Part shown: positions 12,101-41,544 of the stretch, one piece after another
Position numbering within the stretch: the first letter of the stretch is position 1
How the letters are laid out: each line of letters opens with the position of its first letter
Source: Paratrimastix pyriformis
Taxonomy: Eukaryota; Preaxostyla; Paratrimastigidae
Reading direction: 5' to 3'
Assembly: GCA_027972325.1 (NCBI GenBank)
Contig: JAPMOS010000014.1
Coordinates: 452,001-516,000 of the forward strand
Length of the DNA: 64,000 nt
Program-made: the position numbers and the translations under genes
The notes under the pieces: model-generated
What the model was told of the DNA's origin: nothing
The model's input: the letters and a program-made list of their open reading frames with translations, nothing else
The model's database searches: none

Positions 12101-13664
12101 GGGGGGGTGGGGGGGGGGGTAGTCACACATCTGAGTCGAACTGCCTCGGGTGGGCCCACGGCCCGACTCAGTGCGAGGGAGGCTGCAACGGCAAGACGAT
12201 GTGGGAGTGGCCGAGGACCTCGTATGCGCGCTTCTCGGTCTCGAAGCGGGCCTCCATCTCGGCCAGCTCGGCCTTGGAGGCGGCCGCCTTGGCCCGCTCC
12301 TCGGCCAGGGCGCCCTCGACCTCGGCTCGCTTCTGGTCCAGCTTGACCACGTTCGCTTGAGCCTGCACGATCGGCCCCCCGCGGCCAGCCGGAAAGTGGC
12401 GGCATGAATCGAGATACCGTGCGGCGATGGGGAGGGGAGCCGGACCTGGTGAACGTGGCAGTGGTAGAGCAGGGCCCGCTTGTTGAGAAGTTCCTCCTCC
12501 TTGGCGATGAAGGCCTCCGCCTCGTCTTTGGCGCCCTGTGGCCATGGGCACCCGTTCCGGTGTTCCCAGTCAGTTGCATGGCGGGGGTCGGGGAAGCGGG
12601 GAGCGGGAACGGGATGGCCCGGCGCGGACCTCGAGGGCGGCCACCTCCTTCTCGGAGATCTTGGCGTGGTCGAGCTTCTGCTGGCGGGTCTCGTTGAGCG
12701 TCTCCAGCTCCTTGCCGCTCTCTTCGATGGGGGCCACCAGCCGAGACGTGCCGATGATCTCCTGTGGGGCCCCGGGGTGGCGCGGGCGGGGAGAGGAGGG
12801 GAACAGTGACCCTGAGTATGTGGTCCTTGCAGGCCGCCGAATTCCGGGGGAGTGGAGGGCAGGGTGGTAGCTGGGTGGCGGCAGGGGCAGGGGCACGAAC
12901 CTCGATGTACTCGAGGAGCCCCTCGTCGCCGTGCGGGGTGCCCTTGGGCTTCATCAGCGAGATCTGCTCGACCTCGCCCTGGCGCCCGAGACAAACAGCA
13001 GAGACAAGAGGTCGGTGACCGCGGCCGACAGAACCCCGCGAACTGACCTGGAGGATGAGGAAGCGGTTGTTCTCGACGTCGAGCCCGAACCGGCCCAGGT
13101 GCGCCGAGATGGTGCTGAAGGGGGTCGGGCGGCCGTTCATGTAGTAGGTCGAGCCGCCCTTCTTGTCGACCTTCCTCCCCACGGTGAAGGTGCTCCCAGG
13201 AACTGTGGCATACGAGTCGCCCTATCGGAAGGGATGATCGGCGTGCAGCCGTGCGTCGTCCGCGTGGGACGGACCTGATCGAGGATCTCACAAAAGTGGA
13301 TGGTCACAACTGCGTACGGGACATCGATGTGGTCCTGCGAGTGGTGAATCAACTCGGTAATCTTCTTCAACCGGATTTTGGTCGCCCGTCGGCCGAACAC
13401 GAACAGAAGTCCGTCGATGACATTTGATTTACCCGAACCATTCGGGCCGACGATGGCGGAAAAGCTCTAAAAGCAAAGAAAAAATGAAAATTGGGCGTTT
13501 TGATCGCAGACATGATGGAAAGTACCAATTTCATGGACCCCCCAATAGGATTTGAAATTTTCCAGCGTCATTTTTGTGATGATTAGGCGTCTTCCATTGG
13601 CTGGAGCTTTTGGAGGTGGCTGAGGTGGTTGGGGTGGCTGTTCGACTTCCTCTGATGCGCTCAT
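6200..13664 (-). CDS. SMC4: Condensin subunit SMC4 (multi-exon)
   Basis: Structural maintenance of chromosomes 4, an ATPase core subunit of condensin that compacts mitotic chromosomes. Exon 1 (13512-13664) starts at an ATG in front of a Pro-rich leader, then RLIITKMTLENFKSYWG. A 45-nt intron follows. Exon 2 carries Walker A GPNGSGKSNVID (Gly58 on). The hinge is encoded around 10480-9735 (LENIVVDKAETAQQCV, later ELIDSTGTMSGG). The signature NLSGGEK is near 6930 and Walker B PLYVMDEIDAALDF near 6760-6800. The C-terminus (RNAQFIIISLRNNMFELADR) is SMC4-type rather than SMC2-type. Between these blocks lie Glu/Ala/Lys-rich coiled-coil exons. More than a dozen introns have donors such as GTCTGC, GTCCGT, GTCAGT, GTTCGT, GTCGGC. 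The last intron contains a tRNA gene. The head-to-head neighbour is PSMB5. Individual middle exon ends are approximate. Confidence 0.95.
6466..6740 (-). other. Last SMC4 intron, host of a tRNA gene
   Basis: 275-nt intron. The donor is GTCCGT after the codons for FRNV plus AG; the acceptor is CCGCAG before CATCATCGCC. Joining gives an uninterrupted N-V-S-I-I-A-Q-Y-V-K, exactly the SMC4 family pattern, so the boundaries are well supported. The tRNA occupies 6608-6678 on the same strand. Confidence 0.9.
6608..6678 (-). tRNA. tRNA-Cys (GCA), intronless, inside SMC4 intron
   Basis: The 71-nt minus-strand sequence folds as a full cloverleaf. The acceptor stem GCGACTT/AGGTCGC closes with one G-T pair. 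The D-arm is GCTC/GAGC. The anticodon stem GAAGA/TCTTC carries loop CTGCAGA, anticodon GCA. The T-arm is ACCGG-TTCGATT-CCGGT. The internal A box (TAGCTCAGTAGC) and B box (GGTTCGATTCC) match RNA polymerase III promoters, and a T5 run lies just downstream (minus strand), a likely terminator. CCA is not encoded, as normal in eukaryotes. Confidence 0.96.
7717..7734. repeat. Poly-G run (C on SMC4 sense strand)
   Basis: 18-nt G run on the plus strand inside an SMC4 intron, so C on the transcript strand. Confidence 0.85.
7909..7928. repeat. Poly-G run (C on SMC4 sense strand)
   Basis: 20-nt G run within the SMC4 intron that begins GTCGGT on the minus strand. Confidence 0.85.
9625..9692. repeat. 9-bp tandem repeat (GCAGAGAGG)n in SMC4 intron
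   Basis: About seven near-perfect copies in the intron upstream of the exon encoding the end of the hinge region. Confidence 0.85.
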
Positions 13665-13761
13665 TCTCGGAGGGGGCGCGAAGAAAGTTTGAAAAGAAAC
13701 CCGAGAAGGAACAGTCGCTAGAGACAGGGGAACTCATATCACTTCGGAAACCAGAGAAGCT
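13665..13761. promoter_or_regulatory. Shared divergent promoter, SMC4 / PSMB5
   Basis: Only 97 bp separate the two start codons, so both promoters and 5' leaders must fit here. The sequence is clearly more AT-rich than the gene bodies. I see no clear TATA box. Confidence 0.7.
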
Positions 13762-14914
13762 ATGACGAGTGTTGCACACGGGCCGGTTTGTTTGCCTTTT
13801 TATGTGTGGACAAGCGAAAACGTAACAATTCCTCTTTCTCTCACCACTCTTGCTTCTTCCTAGTACGAAATCAATGTCGGGGAGGGGGTTGCTCCTATCC
13901 AGATGCTGCACGGTACCACCACCCTGGGTTTTGTGTTCCAGCACGGCATCATTATTGCCGTTGACTCTCGCTCGACCATGGGTCCTTTCATCGGTCTTTT
14001 CTGGTTGCTGTCCCCGCCGCCTCATCCTTTCTTGTTCTTCTTCGCACCTCCGTCGACTTGTCACAGCCTCTCAAACTGTCCAAAAAGTTTTGGAAGTTTC
14101 CCCTTACATCATTGCCACCATGGCCGGCGGTGCCGCTGATTGCGCGTACTGGCATCGCGTCCTTCAGTCCGAGGTGAGGTCTGCTGCGTGTCAAACCCCG
14201 GTGCGTTCACTGTTTTCTGGCAGACTCTATGAACTCCGGAACAAATCGCACATGTCCGTTGCTGGCGCCAGCCAGATTTTCGCAAACATCATGTACCAAT
14301 ACAAAGGGAGGGATCTCTCTGTGGTCTGTTTCGGGTCGGAGTGTCAGCTTTGACCCATCTTCGGGTTTTTCTTCTGCTCTCCAGGGTACCATGATTGCCG
14401 GCTGTGACCGTGGCGTGGTCTGTCGTTTTCGGGTTCCTCTTCTGGATTTCATCCCCTCTGGTGTCGCTCGCAGCCCTCACTCTACTACTGCGACTCGGAT
14501 GGCCAGCGGACAAAGGGCTCGGTGTTCTCAGTTGGGTCGGGCAGCACCCACGCCTATGGTGTCCTGGACTCGGGTTATCGGCCCGACCTGACCGTCGAGG
14601 AGGCCATCGCCCTTGGCCGGCGGGCCATTTTCCACGCCACCCACCGCGACTCGTACTCGGGTGGCATCATCAACGTGTACCACGTCCACAAGGACGGCTG
14701 GACCAAGTACCCGCCCATCGACTGCCTGGAGTTCTTCAACTTCGAGAAGAACCCGCCCCTGCCCATCTCCAAGGACTCCCTCGCCGACCTGGCCAAGGGC
14801 CCCATCGTCCCTGCGGGCACCCCCATCCCCTCCCCCGCCCCTTCGGCCCCGGCACCCAAGGCTGAGCCGGCACCCGCCACCACAACCTCTGTTTCTGTGA
14901 CTGGGAGCTCTTGA
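13762..14914 (+). CDS. PSMB5: 20S proteasome subunit beta type-5
   Basis: Chymotrypsin-like catalytic subunit of the 20S proteasome. Six exons resolve exactly: 13762-13785, 13864-13993, 14067-14178, 14224-14320, 14385-14414, 14474-14914, giving 277 residues. A short propeptide ends MLHG; cleavage before TTTLGF exposes catalytic Thr1. Counting from Thr1, Asp17 (AVDSRST) and Lys33 (SQTVQKV) are present, as are [20 protein letters not shown] and the SVGSGS loop, all beta-5 hallmarks. Donors are GTTTGT, GTCTTT, GTCTGC, GTGGTC, GTGGTC. The last about 40 residues form a Pro/Ala/Thr-rich tail beyond the usual C-terminus. GC content rises sharply from 5' to 3'. It shares a 97-bp promoter with SMC4 and converges on the TPR gene. 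Confidence 0.96.
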
Positions 14915-15329
14915 GCGCGGCCCAAGCGGGTTGTCTCGTGTCGTAAATAGTGTGTGCGGCCATCCCTCCCTGGGCGGCTCGGGCGGTGAGGTGGTCCGAC
15001 CGCCACCTCACGACGCCCCGTGGTGGCGCGTGGTTTGCCTGTTTTGGGGAGGCCTTTTCTCTCTCTCTCCTTCCTTCCTCGTCTCGTTTTGTGCAGGGTC
15101 AACGGGCGGTTGAAGCCGAGATCCTCTTCGCCACAGCACCCCCCGGGGCCCGTCGCACTTCGGATGGGAGATGGGAGGGAGGGAGGGAGGGAGGGAGGGA
15201 GGGAGGGAGGGAGGGAGGGAGGGAGGAGGGAGGAGGGAGGGAGGGAGGGAGGAGGAGGAGGAGGGGGGGAGGGGAACGCACCGGGATGTGCTCCTGGCTT
15301 TTCTGTCGGGGGCGTGGGCTGGGCGAGGT
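14915..15329. other. Convergent intergenic region
   Basis: Between PSMB5 (+) and the TPR gene (-). It contains a CT-rich stretch, a (GGGA)n tract and nothing gene-like. Confidence 0.7.
15174..15264. repeat. (GGGA)n / GGA purine tract
   Basis: About 90 nt of GGGA and GGA units on the plus strand, just beyond the 3' end of the TPR gene. Confidence 0.9.
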
Positions 15330-35945
<20,616 letters not shown>

Positions 35946-36166
35946 CGATTCAGCCGTGGGGGGGCGAGACTTGAACCCATTGATTGGGGGCAACGGGGAC
36001 AAAGGTGCCTTTTCGACAACAAGGTGAATAGAACCGATTTTCACGTACAGACCCGTGTTTTGGGGGGACTCAACAGTTGGACTGCCTCCACGGAGAGCTG
36101 TCCTCCGCCTGAAACTAAATAAAAGGCGTAGCCCTACACGACAGCGGTGTCAAAGCAATCCCCTGA
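35946..36166. promoter_or_regulatory. Divergent intergenic promoter region
   Basis: 221 bp between the proposed starts of the TPR gene (-) and the adenylyltransferase (+). It is relatively AT-rich. The minus-strand frame stays open upstream of the TPR ATG to about 36044, so a 5' leader or upstream exon may lie here. Confidence 0.6.
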
Positions 36167-37519
36167 ATGGAGTTTTTGGAAAAGGTCACAGCGCGGTACA
36201 GGAGGGCCGTTTCGATCGGAAAGTTGCATAGCATGCCCTCTGAACAGGAGTTCATTGAAGATCAAGGGGTTAAGGTCCGGTCCAAGTTTCTGCAGCCATT
36301 CCGACGTTCCGACGATTTCTTGGGGGCTTAGTTCAACACTATCGTCCTCGATCCGATGCAATTAGACGTCCTGAACCAGAAAAAGTCCACGTTCTCTCCT
36401 CAAGCCTCCGTCCGCGATCCCTTCAACCCACCCGACCAAGACCTGGTCATTGAGGACTTTGGCGATTCTCATATTTTCGTGCTGAACAAGTTTTCACTTG
36501 TCCCCAACCACCTTCTGATTGTGACTCGTGAAGCCGAACAACAAAAATGTCATCTTTCGCTCCGCGATTTCGAAGCTGCCCATTTGGCCATGACCAGCCT
36601 TCCTGGACTTCTGTTTTATAATTGCGGTCCTAACTCTGGAGCCAGGTCTGCTTCCGTTCGGACACTCACCTTTTCACTTTGTGCCAGTCAAATCCACAAG
36701 CACATGCAGCTCATCCCTCACCCGCACACGCCCTTGGACGACTGCTTCACCGAATCGTGCACTACGATTGCCCCCTACCAAAGGGTGATTCACGCGTGCG
36801 CGGTTTTCCCCCCGGAAACCTCCGCCGCCGAGCGATTTGCCCGCTACCAAACTCTGTTGGAGCAAGTCACCCAACGGGTGGTCCGCATCGCCCCGCCTCC
36901 ATCTCTGCCTCCCTGACTCCTCGTCGTGTGCTGTCCTCACCCTAATATGGACTGCATGCCTCCACCCCGCTAGCGCGATGCCTATCCGCACTCTTCCGCG
37001 ACCTGCACCTGCACCCCGGAGGCGCAGCTCCCGCCGAGCGAGTCCCACCCGGGGACTGTGCCCTCCCCGTCGGATCCGATGTCTCCGGTGGCCTCGCCCC
37101 CGCCCCGGAGCCCCACCCCCATGTCGGCCTTCTCGTACAACTTCCTCATGACGGCCACCTGGATGCTCGTCGTCCCGCGCCGCTTCGAGAAGTTCACCTA
37201 CAGTCGGCGCACCCACATGTGCGGATGCCCCTGCCCCTGCCCCTGCTCGTTGGGCTGTTCCTGCCGGTGCAGCTGCACTCTGGCTCGTCGCTTGCGGGAC
37301 GAGGAGGCACCTGCGGCCAACCCCGACCCGACCGAAGACCTCGACAGGGCTCATCACCACGAGCACGACATCGACATGGACCACGAGGAGGCCTTCCCAT
37401 TCAACTCGCTCGCATTCGCCGGATTCCTTTTCACCAGGGGTGGGCGAAGCTTTGCCGACCTTGCTCGGTTGACTCCCCTGGAGGTCCTGTCGACCTTGGC
37501 ATATCCCGTCAAGGAATGA
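36167..37519 (+). CDS. ATP adenylyltransferase / diadenosine tetraphosphate phosphorylase
   Basis: Apa1/Apa2-type enzyme of the HIT/GalT superfamily, which phosphorolyses Ap4A to ATP and ADP. Four exons resolve in frame: 36167-36274, 36332-36645, 36688-36877, 36974-37519 (385 residues). Core motifs: DFGDSHIFVLNKFSLVPNHL, LLIVTREAEQQ, FYNCGPNSGAS and the nucleotidyl-transfer motif QIHKHMQLIPHP (H-x-H-x-Q). The family C-terminal half follows: YNFLMTATWMLVVPRR and FNSLAFAGFLF. Between these lies a Cys-rich segment (near 37217-37280) that could instead be a small in-frame intron. The length is somewhat above the usual 300-330 residues because of that insert and a loop near 37010-37110. Donors are GTCCGG, GTCTGC and GTGGTC. 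GC rises along the gene. Confidence 0.9.
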
Positions 37520-37736
37520 ACGAGGAGAATGTATTTTACTTTTCTTCTCTTTTTTCTTCTCTGCTTCTCTTTCGTGTTTCGGTTGCTCGAGAGGTCGAGC
37601 GTCGGGTTTTCAGAAGACTTTTGAGGCAATGTTCTCGAGCGTGCAAGGGAAGAGCCCTCGTGACCCTCCAGGGCGGTTGGTCGGACCTCTCGCAGTAGTC
37701 CTCTCGATTGGCTGAGACCACATTAGCCCACCTGCG
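37520..37736. other. Intergenic region between tandem genes
   Basis: 217 bp, T-rich just after the adenylyltransferase stop (TTTTCTTCTC repeats), presumably the 3' end of one gene and the promoter of the next. No other gene seen. Confidence 0.6.
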
Positions 37737-40437
37737 ATGATGCCCGACTGGAGGCTGCTTGGCATGAGTGCCCTCACCCTCAACCCCACTAGGTGGCCCC
37801 TCCCACAGATGGGATCTGGGCGAGACATTCCCGCCGGCACTTGCTTCGAGTTCCCCGGGCCAACACGGTTCTCCTCCTTTCAAGTCTTCTTGTGTGACGG
37901 CGGTCTCGGTTTTTCCGCCCATCTGCGAGGTTCTCTCGTTTAAGCCGGGCGAAGTCCGCGAACTTCGGTTCGTTCTCAAGAATGGGCCAAATGGGGTACA
38001 GCGGGTTGTAATCTGTCCGCCAGCGACGCCCCATTTTGTCTTCAAACCCGCTGTTTCGCGGTCCGCGTTTCTCCAATCACTGACCAGTCCCATAACTCTC
38101 CCACCCTTGGCACAGGACCGCCATTTTATTGGGGCCATCTGTTTCTCTGCCGCTATGCCTCATCTTCCAGGGCCCCATAGAACCCACGCGGCTCATCAGC
38201 GATCAAGTTACCATCAGCACACCAGATGGAGCCCTTCTTGCCACACTTCATTTATACGCCACCCCCGACACGGCTCTCCCTCAGGTCCGTGGGCACCGCA
38301 CCCCTTTGGCGATTTTACCTCTTGCGCCCCCACTAGGGCCTCAACCCTGGCGGGCGTCGCCTTTCTCTGCCCACGACACCAAGCCCGGCATCCGGTGCCC
38401 CTCCGGCTTTCGGGGCGTCCGCCTCAGCCCCAGCCTCAGCCCCAGCCTCAGCCCCACCCCCACCCCTGGGCATGCCCATCACGGGTGTCATCCGAGTGAC
38501 CACGCCGCTCCTCCCCCCGGCCGGCTCCCCGGCTGCCCTTGTCGTGCCCCCATCGCCACCCGCGGTCGCCGCAGCTCCCCGCTTCAGTCGGGTCGAAAGC
38601 GGGTTCACCGCGTCACCACCCAGGGGCGCTCCGCCCGTACCCCAACCCGGCCGGTCCCCCATGCCGGCCCGGCTGCAGCCCCTGGACCGGCCCCCCAGCG
38701 GCGCCGACCGGGGCCACTCGGTGCCACGCCCCGTGGTCCACGGCCCCGAGGCCGCCTCCGCGGGGATCCGCAGCCAAAGTGCCGGTGGCGCGGGCCCTGC
38801 TCTTGAGCCCTCGCCGGCACCCGCAGTGAGCGTCCCCCGTCGCCGACCCGCCGCCGAGGCCTCCCAGGAGCAGCCCCGGCCCCCCTTGGCCCGGCGCCCC
38901 TCCAGCACTACCCGCAGCGCCGGCTCCACGGCTCCTCCTGGCCCACCGCCTCCCTCTGCCTCCATGCCGATGCCGGGTCCCGATGGTGACCCGTCGATGG
39001 GGGTCGCCGGCGAGGCAAACGCGGCTGCTGCGGCTGCTGCTGAGCGGAGGCAGGACCAGGAGGACGTGGCCGGGCTGCCCAACTTCGGCTCGAAGCACCC
39101 CGCCGCGCCCCCCAAGCCCAAGCCGCGCCCCAGCACGGCCCTGGCCAGCAAACCCTCGCCCCAGCCGCCCCGCCCGGCGCTCAGGCCACCGCCCGCGGCT
39201 GGGGTGGGCGATGAGATGGACTTCTACCGGTCCCTCATGCAGGCCCCTGCGGCGGGAACCCCCACCCCGTCCGACAGCCCCCGCCCCTCGCCGGCCCTCG
39301 TGCCTCCGCGGCCCGCTCCCCAGCCCCAGCAGCCGCATGCACCCCCGGCGCGCCCACCCTCGACCCACACGCCGCCGCCCGAGGCCCCGAGTCGGCCGCC
39401 GCCCAGCCGTGCCCAGTGGTCCCGCCCGGCAGCCAAGCAGCATCCCGATGCCTCCGCCCCCGCCCCAGCCCCCACCGCCTCCGCCTCCGCCCTTGCCCCC
39501 GCCCCCGCCGCGGCGTCCCGGCCTGGGGAGCAGGAGGACCCGAGCGACGAGCTGCGCTTCTACGAGGCCCTCATGGGCGGCGCCCCCGTCGGCCGGGACA
39601 CCCCTGGGCGGCCGCCATCGTCGTTGCCCTCACCCTCCTTCACCCCCGATGCGCCGCCAGCCGGGGCCACACCAACGAACACCGCGACCGATGGCAGCGA
39701 TGTCAGGCGGAGGTCCGCCCCCAAGACCATCGGAATGGAGGGGACGAGGCGGAAAGGGAGGGGCTGCCAGTCTCACCACTGATGCTTCTTTGCCCCCACC
39801 CGCCGCGGCTGCAGCACGGGCGAGCTCTTCCTGGTCGGGGGCCGGTACGTGGATGCGCGCGGCCAGGTGGTCGGCACCGCCGGCAACAGCAGCAACAGCG
39901 GCCCGGTCACCACCCCCCTCCCGGCCTCCACCCCCGCCACGGCCGGGTCGGGGCCGCTGCTGGGGCCGAGCTCGCCCTCGGCCCAGTCGTCCGTCTCGCA
40001 GCAGGGCCACCGGCGCGGGTCGGCCCTGGCCACGCTGCTGGACTCGCCCCCCGCCCCGGCCGGCCAGCTGGCCCCCAACCCGCTGCCCACGCTGGTCTTC
40101 GGCAGGCCCCCCGGGGGCGGCAGGCCCCACACCAGTGCCGCGGCGATGGCCCGCCGTGCCCGGATGATGCGGGGCGACGAGGATCCCGACGAGGACGAGG
40201 ACGGGCCGCCCCGGGACCGCCGCCTGACCGAGGTGGCCGCCGGGGGCCCCGAGGACGACCTGGCCGACGCCCTGGCCCGCGACCTGGCCCAGGCGGCCTT
40301 CGGGGCGTCCGCCGCCGCCCCAGCCGAGACCCAGCAGCGCGCGGGACGCGCCACAGCAGGCGCCACCACGCGGGGCCTCACCACCGCGACGGCCACGCGG
40401 AGTGGGGCAGCCCCACGGGGCGCCACCGCGGGTGGGT

Positions 40438-40469
<32 letters not shown>

Positions 40470-40709
40470 CGCACCGGGACGGCCCGCACTCCTGGGGCTG
40501 GAGGAGCACACGGGAGCGGCGCTGCTCCGGCCCGCCACCCCACCCCCGGCACAGTCCCGGGACGCGGTCCGCAGGCGCGTGGGGTGACACCGACCCGGGC
40601 CGCCCCGCCCACGGCTGGCCACCGGCCGACCGCCCCGGTCGCGAGCCGCCCCCCCGCGGCCGCTATCCCACAGCGGCAGCCGACAATCGGCTCGCGAGGC
40701 CACAGCTGA
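37737..40709 (+). CDS. MSP/ASH-like immunoglobulin-fold domain protein with long disordered tail
   Basis: Family assignment is tentative. Exon 1 (37737-37883), exon 2 (37930-38052) and exon 3 (38171-38284) join in frame and encode a beta-sandwich: FSSFQVLSFKPGEVRELRFV, then QRVVICPPATPHFVFKPAGP, then LISDQVTISTPDGALLATLH. The pattern (FxP, then a strand before the conserved Pro-Pro) resembles MSP/ASH domains of ciliary and membrane-tethering proteins; a ciliary role is only a guess. The remainder (exon 4, about 38.35-39.77 kb, and a last exon to 40709) is Pro/Ala/Ser-rich and probably disordered. It contains two copies of a motif, DEMDFYRSLM and DELRFYEALM, and an acidic patch (DEDPDEDEDG). 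The introns before and after exon 4 are placed only approximately. Confidence 0.6.
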
Positions 40710-41106
40710 GCCTCGCTCGTACCCTCCCCCCCCTCCCCCCCCCCTGACACTCGCTGCGGGACGCTCTTCATCCAGCTTCCCCCACGACCGGTCCGCCACG
40801 GTGGGTTGGACCCATCGGGCCGGAATGGAATATGGCGCGCCGATCCTTCCAACCACGGTGCTGAGGATTGATGATGATGGGGATGATGATGATGATGACG
40901 ATGAGGGCACCGGACGACCAGCGTCTTCGCCCCCGACAGGACAGGAGTACATGGATCGGAGGGGGAGTACATGGATCGGAGGGGGAGTGGAGGGTGGAGG
41001 GGGAGTGGAGGGTCGGGTGGCGGGGCCTGTCGGCGCCGTGCCGTCCGGCCATCCTGGGGCCGGTCGGGCCGGGCCTTCAGGTGGACTGGACGAACTGGCC
41101 GTACCT
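40710..41106. other. Convergent intergenic region
   Basis: Starts with C-rich runs, then GATGATG repeats (about 40868-40905) and a duplicated 23-bp GGAGTACATGGATCGG-type block (about 40944-40990). A degenerate second copy of the last PNKP codons (GGACTGGACGAACTGG) sits just beyond the PNKP stop. No gene seen. Confidence 0.65.
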
Positions 41107-41508
41107 TCAGGTGAACTGGACGAACTGGCGCCGGTCCTCGTCGGAGGCGAAGCGGGGCACGAAGTTGACGAAGAGCACCTCGTCGAAGCCCTCGCTCAGC
41201 TTGGGTTCCTGCCCGCACCCCAACCGCCAGGCAGCACCCAACAGACGGATGGGCAGACAAGACATGACGACATGACCCCTGACCCCTGATGGACGGGGGG
41301 GAGGGACGGAGGGCGGGCGGGGTGCGGACCTTGTAGTGGGAGCGGTAGGTGTTGTAGCCGACCTGGGGGATGTGCTTGACGCCCCGGGTGCGCTCGCGGA
41401 GCAGGTTCAGGTGGCGGGCCAGATCCAGGGTGGCCGTGAAGACCACGCACCGGCAGGGGATGTGCCGCTCCCGGGCCATCTCCACATAGGCCTGCAGGGG
41501 ATGGAGGT

Positions 41509-41544
<36 letters not shown>

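Noticed and set aside
35957-36030. Possible tRNA (GGGTTCAAGTCTC resembles a T-arm) on the minus strand
   Set aside because: Only about four T-stem pairs form and no acceptor, D or anticodon arm can be built; it is probably 5' leader or coding sequence of the TPR gene.
37000-37120. Alternative frame RCLSALFRDLHLHP in the adenylyltransferase
   Set aside because: Looks helical, but its frame does not match the downstream conserved YNFLMTATW frame, and the upstream donor is phase 0; an extra unseen intron would be needed.
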